Source of the DNA: Bacillus massilinigeriensis
Lineage (GTDB): Bacteria > Bacillota > Bacilli > Bacillales > Cytobacillaceae
Assembly: GCF_900111815.1 (NCBI RefSeq)
Contig: NZ_LT630027.1
Span: forward strand, 1 to 41,459
Direction of reading: 5' to 3'
DNA: 41,459 bases
This document shows positions 34,794-41,459 of the stretch, one piece after another (position 1 is the stretch's first letter; the number at the start of each line of letters is the position of its first letter). The position numbers and the translations under genes are program-made. The notes beneath the pieces were generated by a model, which searched no databases, was not told the origin of the DNA, and worked only from the letters and a program-made list of their open reading frames with translations.

Positions 34794-34806
34794 TGAAAAG
34801 GTTTCA
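34794..34806. promoter_or_regulatory. Palindrome upstream of scrR
   Basis: TGAAAAGGTTTCA is a palindrome (TGAAA/TTTCA) about 105 bases before the scrR start. It may be a degenerate operator or a catabolite-repression site. It lacks the central CG of the other operators. Confidence 0.35.
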
Positions 34807-34926
34807 AATCAAATATCATATTATCGATGAAGGTGTGTTATTGGCTATTCTTTTGTCAAAGAACAAATGAAAGAATCGCTGTATCAGGAATACAGCTGCA
34901 CAGATAATAATGACGGAAGTTTTGAG

Positions 34927-37818
34927 TTATTCTTCTACTAAATAATGATAAATATTATATTGTACGGGCTGTTCTAGCACTAAATTCATTGTCACAACTG
35001 ATAAGTGATTTCCTTTTCCATCGGGCATTGTTTCGTTTATTGCACTGTCCTTAACAATATCGGCTTGACCGAGATAATAGAAATCAGTTCCTTCGCCGTC
35101 ATCCTTTTTTACAAAAAGATGAATAGCCATGCCTGATTCTTTATAAGATAAAATGTTCTTTACTTCAGTTGAATCAAGGTTTAGACGATTCCGAGTGAAC
35201 CATTTGAATAGCTCGGGTGCTAGAAATTCATCGCCATAAGCTTGACTTGTTTCGACTTCGTTCTTTTTATGGTACGTAACAAAAATCGGACAAGTATGAT
35301 GCTTTGCGCGATAACCGTAAATGGTAGATGAATCATCATGCGGCCAGTTCAGCAATCGGCATGCATCTCTGCGGGAGTATTTTTGGAATAATGTCAGTGC
35401 TTTTGTTTTATCAAACTTTTTATTTTTCTTATAAGCACATTTTATAATATCCTGGATATATCCTTTGAAACTAGAGTCTCGCAAACTCTCCTGGATTTCT
35501 TCATTGAATCTATAGCTGTCATCAACAACTTCAATAATTGGCTTAAATTTATACTTCTTCACATCGTTTTGAACATGGAATTTTAACGAGAACATGTTTT
35601 CAACAGATGATATAGTAGCTTCATCCGCATATGTTCCGAAATTGGTTAACTTTCTAATGAAAGCTTCTCTAGAAATTGATTCATCCGTAAGCAGTGCTTC
35701 AATTAGCATAATTTCGTGTATTCGTTTCCCATTCAGAAACTCTCTTGAAAACATCGTTAAGACAGAAGATTCATATTCTGTAAGGGAGGGAATATCTTCT
35801 CTTATTTTCAAAAGGAAATGGAAGTAATTATCAGAGTAACCGATAATTACTTCAGGATCGATTGAGTTATGTTCCATAAAGTCAAAAAGGGTAGGGATAC
35901 GGCCTAAACGATTTTTCATTTCTGTATAAGCGTCGCGTAATATTTTTAATTTCGAAAGGTTTGCATTGTTAATCGCCTCAAAAATTTTCTTTTTAGCAAT
36001 TTCCTCAAAGTTTATCGTCGACACACCTTGGATATAGTCCGTGTTTACCGTTCTTCGCCGGACGTTATCCTTGTTCATCGTTTGGTCCCCAGAAAGGGCA
36101 ATCGGAATGAGAAAGTTATTTTTATAGTTACCGATAAAATCGATAATGGTTACATAGTCTTTTGAATCGTGTTTACGCAAACCACGGCCTAGCTGCTGTA
36201 TAAAGATAATGCTCGATTGTGTTTGGCGCAGCATGACGATTTGGTTTAAGAATGGAATATCGATTCCTTCATTAAAAATATCTACCGTTAAAATATATTC
36301 GAGAAAACCGTCATTCAAATTTTGAATTGCTTCTTCTCGTTCTTCTTGCGAATTATCACCAGTCAATCCAATCGTTTTCAAACCTTCCGCGTTTAAAGCA
36401 TCAGAAAGTTTATGAACTTCTTCCTTTGAACTGCAAAACATTAGTCCGCGAACGCGATTCCCTGAGTAGCCGTAGTAATTAATTTTCTCAATAATGTGTG
36501 TTACACGTTCCGAAGATACTAATTTTCGAAGTTCTGTTGCGTCATCAATCGTTTCTCCGTTTTTTTCATAGTCCAGCACACCAAAGTAATGGAAAGGGCA
36601 GAGCATATCTTCTTTAAGGGCTGCTTGCAGACGAATTTCATACGCGATGTTGTAATCAAACAACTCATATATGTTGAACCCATCAGTTCTTTCAGGTGTT
36701 GCCGTCATGCCAAGTAAAAACTTTGGATTAAAGTAATCGATAATTTTTAAATAAGATTCTGCCCCTGCTTTATGTACTTCATCTATCAACACATAATCGA
36801 ATTGATCTTTCGCAAATTGCTGTAGGCAGCTATCTCTCGAAATCGTTTGGATCGTGGCAAATAAGTATTTGGCATGAACATCTTTTGAAGTAACAGAAAG
36901 AATGCCAAAATCATCTTCATGCCCACCGAGAATTGTCCGATAATCCTGCATCGCTTTCTTTAAAATTTGTTCGCGATGGACAATAAACAGCATTTTTTTC
37001 GGCGCGAAATTTCGAACGTCAAAAGCTGATAAAAATGTTTTGCCTGTACCTGTTGCTGAGATAATCAAACCTTTTTGAGCACCCGATGCACGGAGCGCCT
37101 TTAATTGTTCGAGGGCTGCTGTCTGCATTTTATTCGGTTGAATTGCCAGACTATCAGCTAAAGCGTTTGTTAAATATTTAACATTTAGTTCCAGTGCATT
37201 TGAACTAGTGCGCTTAACAAAAGGCTGTAATTCATAAACTTGTTGGTAATTAGCAATCCATTCTTCTCCTAAAGGAATCGCTTCATTCCAGGCGTCTTCA
37301 AATTGATTTTTAAAGTGGTTAATGATTTCTCCACTTTCTAATGATGTTAAAAATACATTCCACTCGTAATTCGCTTTTAAAGCACTGTCTGTTAAATTTG
37401 AACTTCCGACAATTAAAGAAAAGTAGTCTTCATGTTCAAAAATATAACCTTTTGAATGGAAGCCTTTTTCACTAGTCAGTCGAACTTCTACATTATCAAG
37501 TTTCAGAAGCTCTTTAAACATTTTCGGCTGATTAAAGTTGAGAAATGTTGACGTTAATATGCGGCCGCTGATCCCTTTTTGCTTTAGATCATAGAGCATA
37601 GATTTTAAAGTTGCTAAGCCACCTTCAGTAATAAAGGCGACAGAGAAGATAAAGGTTTTACACGTTTTTAACTCTTGTAGTAATGTTGATAATACTGATT
37701 CATGTTGTTTGTTTGTTAACAGTTTTGGTCTGAACTGTGCGGACACCGGTTTGTTTTGATCGATAAATCCTTTGTAAAGAGAGTTTTCGATTTTTCGAAT
37801 CAGTTGCTGCTGTTCCAT
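34927..37818 (-). CDS. PLD nuclease - SF2 helicase - DUF3427 protein
   Basis: A 963-residue protein. Residues about 30-185 form a phospholipase-D-type nuclease domain with one HKD-like motif (FHSKGYIF, His121 and Lys123, then GSSNLTDSAL), so a dimer would make the active site. The SF2 helicase follows with Walker A SATGTGKT (254-261), DEVH (346-349), TAT (372-374) and QQLGRGLR (541-548), as in type I/III restriction-like helicases. The remainder (about 620-963) is the DUF3427 region (FLAPELFKWFTRNRL and similar). It lies 28 bases after a Nudix gene, in the same direction. Related proteins are suspected in phage defence or DNA repair. No methyltransferase is nearby, so this is not a classical restriction system. 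Confidence 0.88.
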   Translation of the reverse strand: MEQQQLIRKIENSLYKGFIDQNKPVSAQFRPKLLTNKQHESVLSTLLQELKTCKTFIFSVAFITEGGLATLKSMLYDLKQKGISGRILTSTFLNFNQPKMFKELLKLDNVEVRLTSEKGFHSKGYIFEHEDYFSLIVGSSNLTDSALKANYEWNVFLTSLESGEIINHFKNQFEDAWNEAIPLGEEWIANYQQVYELQPFVKRTSSNALELNVKYLTNALADSLAIQPNKMQTAALEQLKALRASGAQKGLIISATGTGKTFLSAFDVRNFAPKKMLFIVHREQILKKAMQDYRTILGGHEDDFGILSVTSKDVHAKYLFATIQTISRDSCLQQFAKDQFDYVLIDEVHKAGAESYLKIIDYFNPKFLLGMTATPERTDGFNIYELFDYNIAYEIRLQAALKEDMLCPFHYFGVLDYEKNGETIDDATELRKLVSSERVTHIIEKINYYGYSGNRVRGLMFCSSKEEVHKLSDALNAEGLKTIGLTGDNSQEEREEAIQNLNDGFLEYILTVDIFNEGIDIPFLNQIVMLRQTQSSIIFIQQLGRGLRKHDSKDYVTIIDFIGNYKNNFLIPIALSGDQTMNKDNVRRRTVNTDYIQGVSTINFEEIAKKKIFEAINNANLSKLKILRDAYTEMKNRLGRIPTLFDFMEHNSIDPEVIIGYSDNYFHFLLKIREDIPSLTEYESSVLTMFSREFLNGKRIHEIMLIEALLTDESISREAFIRKLTNFGTYADEATISSVENMFSLKFHVQNDVKKYKFKPIIEVVDDSYRFNEEIQESLRDSSFKGYIQDIIKCAYKKNKKFDKTKALTLFQKYSRRDACRLLNWPHDDSSTIYGYRAKHHTCPIFVTYHKKNEVETSQAYGDEFLAPELFKWFTRNRLNLDSTEVKNILSYKESGMAIHLFVKKDDGEGTDFYYLGQADIVKDSAINETMPDGKGNHLSVVTMNLVLEQPVQYNIYHYLVEE

Positions 37819-37846
37819 TTGTATTCACACCATTTCTTAGGCTTTA

Positions 37847-38245
37847 TTATTCATATTCCTTTGCAATCTTCTCAACAGCAGGGATATCTGCAGGGGCGAA
37901 ATTCAGTTGTGAAAGCTCATTTTTCGCAACCCATTTCGTAGCTGCATGCTCTAATGCGGTAGGTTGTCCATCTATTAATTTCGCTTTGTATGTTTCAAGT
38001 CGTACAATTACTTTCTCGTATTCATAAGTTGTATCTTCTACCTTTGAACCAACTCTAATGGTGCAAGTAAATTCCTCTTTTATCTCCCGTTCTAACGCTT
38101 GTTGGGGTGTTTCTCCAACTTCTATTTTGCCACCTGGAAACTCCCAATAATTCGCCAAAGTCATTTCTGGACTTCTTAACGCACAGAAGATTTCATTCTT
38201 TTCATTTTCAATAATTGCACCAACGACATGGACTTCTTTTTTCAT
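37847..38245 (-). CDS. Nudix hydrolase (MutT-like)
   Basis: A 132-residue Nudix hydrolase. The Nudix box is GGKIEVGETPQQALEREIKE, matching Gx5Ex7REUxEExGU. The preceding YWEFP fits the MutT/CTP-pyrophosphohydrolase subgroup that cleans oxidised or non-canonical nucleotides. The best start is ATG 38245 with AAGGTGAT at spacing 6. ATG and GTG codons just upstream are alternatives. It is first in a two-gene unit with the PLD-helicase-DUF3427 protein, which suggests a joint role, not simple housekeeping. Confidence 0.9.
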   Translation of the reverse strand: MKKEVHVVGAIIENEKNEIFCALRSPEMTLANYWEFPGGKIEVGETPQQALEREIKEEFTCTIRVGSKVEDTTYEYEKVIVRLETYKAKLIDGQPTALEHAATKWVAKNELSQLNFAPADIPAVEKIAKEYE

Positions 38246-38485
38246 CATAATCACCTTTACTCGAGTTCTTATTGTAAGTGAATCCTATTTTCTCCTAGTT
38301 ATACTACTAAATTCTATGGTAAGTGATCTTCATAAGCTGGGTCAATTTTTTGACTGGGAAATTGCGGGAGATATAATCTAACGTTTGTAAGTGGGGGGAG
38401 GGGGCATAATTTCGAGTTAATCAGTATGGTATGTGATCATGAGGTTCTGTTTGCATGAAAAGGTTTGATATAAAAGGGCTAGAAA

Positions 38486-38509
38486 AGAAGACCAAAATGT
38501 TGGTCTTCT
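38486..38509 (-). terminator. Intrinsic terminator of the lipase gene
   Basis: GAAGACCAA pairs with TTGGTCTTC. On the minus strand it is followed by TTTTC, and it begins four bases after the stop codon. Confidence 0.85.
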
Positions 38510-38512
38510 CGG

Positions 38513-40618
38513 TTATATATATGCCCCGCGCTTTACCTGCTCTTCGAGTATGGTCAGGTTTTTTGTGATGTTGTGCGCTACACCACCGAGCGCCTCTATA
38601 GCTACAGCTTTTTGGGAGGAAAGCTGGTTTGCGATATCTTTATATAGGAGTTCTAATTCATCGATAATATTCGCTGCTGCAAGATTATAGAGGTAAACTT
38701 TATGATATTTTGACTTACTGAACAGGGCAGAGTCTAAATAAGGTCTAAAGTTTCGGATGACCTCAGGATAATGAATGATAAAGCGGTCTACACCCTTTCG
38801 TAGACCTTCGACCGTACCGGCGAATTCTTCCATGCTAACGAGTATTTCTGAAGCTCTGTTTTCAACTTTATTTTCAAATTCCCGTAAAGAATCGAGTGGA
38901 AGGCCAGGAATGTTTGGTATGCGTATTTTACGTAGAAAACTATTAATACCTCGTATACTTAAAACAATAAGCTCTAATTGGAATTCAATTCCCCGTAATA
39001 TTATATCCAAGCCACTGAATAATGGAAAAATTACTTTTGAAAAAGTAGATGCTGTAAAAGTTGCATAGCCGCCTTCTAGGGCAATCATTTTGAGTTTCAG
39101 TCTCTCGGTAAGGTATGGTGATTCTTTTAACGTAATAGATGCTGCCTTGCTAAGATTAGCCTGGAAATCCCCGCCTTTAGAACTTTTTATGGAGGTAGCA
39201 ATATTCTGGTCCATGTCAGTGAAATTTTTTCCGGTTTCACTAATGAGATTTTTAAAGTTCTCAAATTGTGTCTTCATATCTGTGTTGTTACCGTTAAGGA
39301 TATCAAAGTGGGATTTCAGTTCCCCTACAACAGCATCCGCAAACTGATTGGTTCCTCCTTTGAAACATTCAGGAATCACATTGTTGAATAGATGATTAAA
39401 GGATGATGCAATCTGGTCAGCTGAACTTTTCATGTTTTCAAGTTTTTCATATACAGCATTAAAAGGTCCTTCTACGTCAATAGAAGTAGAGGTTATGAAT
39501 TCGATAAATTCCATAGGGGGTGAGTTTAAAACCGCATTTAAACCTCTGCACTTACTTTCTGCAATATTCAGTAAGCTGATGGCACTATCGATTACTTGCT
39601 TGAACAGATGCCCAGTTGACAGGAGACTTTTGTATGCAGGGTCGCCAAACGCTTCTTCGAGGCTCGTTTCAAAAGCTGTTTGCAGTTTCTGTACGCGCTG
39701 ATTAAATTGAGCGTCCTCTTCATTAACAATATCTGTAGAAGTTTTGATGTATGTGGAAGCAAGATTCAAGCGCTCCATCACTTGCTTTTCCAGTGCAGAA
39801 GCGAGCAAGTCTAGTTCATCCTTATTGATATCAATTATCTCAGAAAGTCCCCCGTGCAACGACTCTCCAGTCCAAATGCTAGTTACAATATGAGAATCTG
39901 CATCAATATAAATTTTCTCATTGCCAATTTGATAGTACTGTCCCGTCGCCGGATCCCTTAGCCCGTCTTCAGCATTTTTAATATAGCCCGTATGATTTGT
40001 GGTTATATACTCCGGAGAAGCGACACCATTATTAAGTTTGTAATGACTTCCAGGAATATTGTTTTCAAGATGCAAGGACTTCAATGCTGTTGTCAGGACA
40101 TCATAGCTACTAAAGTAATTCACCATATTACGATAATTTGTTAGGGGGTCCACGAATCCCTCGGGAAGAAGAGCAGGGTTCAATGTAACAACATTTAAAT
40201 GTGGATTCTGAACCCCAACGGCAAGTGACAACCCACCGCCAAGAGAATTGCCCGTAATTGAAGAAATCTCGTATTTTTCCGACATCTCTTTATAATAAGC
40301 CCGTGCAGCTTTGATTTGTCTCGGCTCTATAGGACTCAGCAACTGAACATCCGTTAAAATATCCTGATTCCCATATTTACCCGCCGCATCTGTGCCAACG
40401 AAGACGATAGTTACTTCCTGGGTGATATTGTTCTGCACAGTCATAGCATCCAAGCCAGTTCGATGCTCATATCTGGTATTTAGAACAGTATATTCTGTAT
40501 TGTTAACTTCAAATTGAGAACGCTCTTTAATATTCAGATAAGCATGGTATCCAGCTAATTCCACTAAATCTGGATGGTTAGAAGAGGGTTTGCGAATATC
40601 TAAACTACTCACTGCCAT
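38513..40618 (-). CDS. Lipase with long helical C-terminus, TslA-like type VII effector
   Basis: A 701-residue protein starting at ATG 40618 after GGAGG. The N-terminal third (about 15-260) is an alpha/beta lipase domain: TIVFVGTDAAGKYG, then the nucleophile elbow ITGNSLGGGLSLAV with Ser125, and candidate Asp in NYFSSYDVL and His in PGSHYKL. The remainder is almost entirely helical and has no signal peptide. This order (toxin first, helical targeting part last) matches the S. aureus lipase TslA, which has a reversed LXG architecture. A DUF1672 lipoprotein gene immediately upstream, like TilA, supports the match. No small Esx-like partner gene lies in the window. The toxin role is inferred. 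Confidence 0.75.
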   Translation of the reverse strand: MAVSSLDIRKPSSNHPDLVELAGYHAYLNIKERSQFEVNNTEYTVLNTRYEHRTGLDAMTVQNNITQEVTIVFVGTDAAGKYGNQDILTDVQLLSPIEPRQIKAARAYYKEMSEKYEISSITGNSLGGGLSLAVGVQNPHLNVVTLNPALLPEGFVDPLTNYRNMVNYFSSYDVLTTALKSLHLENNIPGSHYKLNNGVASPEYITTNHTGYIKNAEDGLRDPATGQYYQIGNEKIYIDADSHIVTSIWTGESLHGGLSEIIDINKDELDLLASALEKQVMERLNLASTYIKTSTDIVNEEDAQFNQRVQKLQTAFETSLEEAFGDPAYKSLLSTGHLFKQVIDSAISLLNIAESKCRGLNAVLNSPPMEFIEFITSTSIDVEGPFNAVYEKLENMKSSADQIASSFNHLFNNVIPECFKGGTNQFADAVVGELKSHFDILNGNNTDMKTQFENFKNLISETGKNFTDMDQNIATSIKSSKGGDFQANLSKAASITLKESPYLTERLKLKMIALEGGYATFTASTFSKVIFPLFSGLDIILRGIEFQLELIVLSIRGINSFLRKIRIPNIPGLPLDSLREFENKVENRASEILVSMEEFAGTVEGLRKGVDRFIIHYPEVIRNFRPYLDSALFSKSKYHKVYLYNLAAANIIDELELLYKDIANQLSSQKAVAIEALGGVAHNITKNLTILEEQVKRGAYI

Positions 40619-40634
40619 TAACAACCTCCACCTT

Positions 40635-41459
40635 CTACTGTTTAATTATTAAATGGTTAAAATTTGTATCAAGGGAGCCTTTTTTACTACCAAGGCCTGT
40701 GAATTTGTTTACGTAGTTATCATGAAGTGAAATACCATAAGAACCAGAAGGGAGGTTATCTGCTTTCTTAATTTCTTCACTAAGCTGCTCAAAAATCTCG
40801 GAATCTGGCTTTGATTTCTTTTCCTTCATAAAATATTGGAGAGAAAAAATTACATCTTCAGTTTTAAATTTATTAGAGGTGTAAGCCTTTTTGATTTCAT
40901 CTTCTGAGATATTGGGGTTTTTTAAGTATTCTTCTAATAATGGCTTAAGAGCATGGTTTCGAATACCTATATAAAAAAAGGGTGTAACATAACCGGTGTA
41001 TGCGAATTTTTGTGTGAATTCAGGGTTCTCTCCTACAATAGGATATTTTTTTGGAAAATTCGCTGTGAGTTTTTGAAGTTGATCGAACGCTTCTTTGTTT
41101 GATATTTGATAAAGGGCTGTTTGCATAGCTCTTTCTACATCTCCAGGTTGCGATCGGACCTTATTATAAAAAACCTTGTTTTCTTTGTCGTTAATAGGAA
41201 CGATTGCATATGTATGGAAATCAAGTAGACCTTTTGATTTTACAAAAACTGTAGCCGCACCATCTGCACCAATCATATGCTGGACTTCTACTTCTGTTTT
41301 ATATTTATCTAGGAAAAACTCTTTAACAGCCTTTTCAATTTCTTCTCTGTTTTTTTTCGCAATAACTTCTTCTTCCTCACCGCCCTTCATACGATAACCT
41401 TCACCGGTATAATCTTGGACGCTAACGTATCGCTCGTCGGTTTGTGTGTTTTTGCTTGA
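40635..41459 (-). CDS. DUF1672 lipoprotein, TilA-like immunity protein (partial)
   Basis: The frame is open to the window edge, so the true start, and probably a lipoprotein signal, lies beyond 41459. The visible N-terminal part YVSVQDYTGEGYRMKGGEEE matches the DUF1672 family. Further motifs are EIEKAVKEFFLDKYKTEVEV and GAATVFVKSKGLLDFHTYAIVP, which fit the same family, as does the C-terminal GSYGISLHDNYVNKF. An in-frame ATG at 41390 is not the family start. It ends 16 bases before the lipase start, so the pair is one operon. In S. aureus DUF1672 proteins neutralise the TslA lipase; the same role is inferred here. Confidence 0.82.
   Translation of the reverse strand, partial: SSKNTQTDERYVSVQDYTGEGYRMKGGEEEEVIAKKNREEIEKAVKEFFLDKYKTEVEVQHMIGADGAATVFVKSKGLLDFHTYAIVPINDKENKVFYNKVRSQPGDVERAMQTALYQISNKEAFDQLQKLTANFPKKYPIVGENPEFTQKFAYTGYVTPFFYIGIRNHALKPLLEEYLKNPNISEDEIKKAYTSNKFKTEDVIFSLQYFMKEKKSKPDSEIFEQLSEEIKKADNLPSGSYGISLHDNYVNKFTGLGSKKGSLDTNFNHLIIKQ

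Noticed and set aside
34927-37818. Type I or III restriction enzyme, or a Mokosh/DISARM component
   Set aside because: There is no methyltransferase or specificity gene, and the domain order (PLD first, DUF3427 last) does not match those systems as I know them.

Overview
The window looks like the chromosome of a low-GC, endospore-forming-type Bacillaceae member (Bacillus, Neobacillus or Peribacillus-like). The base composition is AT-rich, ribosome binding sites are strong (AGGAGG/GGAGG), stem plus U-run terminators are frequent, and the protein families are typical of that group: a TPP-riboswitch thiXYZ operon, an adaA-alkA-ogt operon, a sucrose PTS operon, an Mga/PRD-type regulator and a type VII-type lipase toxin. 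No rRNA, tRNA or CRISPR array was seen.

Positions 1-8.6 kb are an accessory region full of broken insertion sequences. There are two different IS21-type istB remnants (about 139-300 and 1585-1827), an IS66-family element with a frameshifted transposase (about 1831-4194), a heavily decayed IS1182/IS4-like DDE transposase (6129-7427) and an ISL3-like fragment (8261-8452). Between them lie an unrecognised soluble protein (643-1473), a zinc-ribbon/DUF4352 membrane protein (4543-5190), a GrpB-family protein (5416-5928) and two tiny frame-broken genes (7741-8094).

Positions 8.6-13.7 kb hold a nucleoside-uptake and salvage cluster: an Mga-like regulator, a DeoD-like nucleoside phosphorylase that lacks the usual catalytic Asp and Arg, an NCS2 base permease and a NupC-type nucleoside transporter. 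Converging on it is a TPP-riboswitch-controlled operon (17560 down to 13807) with thiY, a thiamine-binding-fold protein, thiX, thiZ and a TatD-family hydrolase. It would import thiamin pyrimidine precursors and perhaps process them.

Positions 17.9-25.3 kb contain a GIY-YIG protein, the alkylation-damage operon adaA-alkA-ogt with overlapping genes, an RlmI-like rRNA methyltransferase, a small helical protein, a broken AlbA_2-domain gene, a dienelactone-hydrolase-like enzyme, a low-complexity anchored protein and an unrecognised protein.

Positions 25.6-34.7 kb carry a 1229-residue membrane protein joining GH18-like, NodB deacetylase and GT2 glycosyltransferase domains. A sucrose operon follows, transcribed scrR then scrA-scrB-scrK, with three copies of a LacI-type operator between scrR and scrA.

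Positions 34.9-41.5 kb are a probable conflict or maintenance region. One module is a Nudix hydrolase followed by a PLD-nuclease/SF2-helicase/DUF3427 protein. The other is a lipase with a long helical C-terminus preceded by a DUF1672 lipoprotein cut by the window edge. The latter pair resembles the Staphylococcus aureus type VII lipase toxin TslA with immunity protein TilA. These two modules and the divergent phosphorylase are the most interesting items here.
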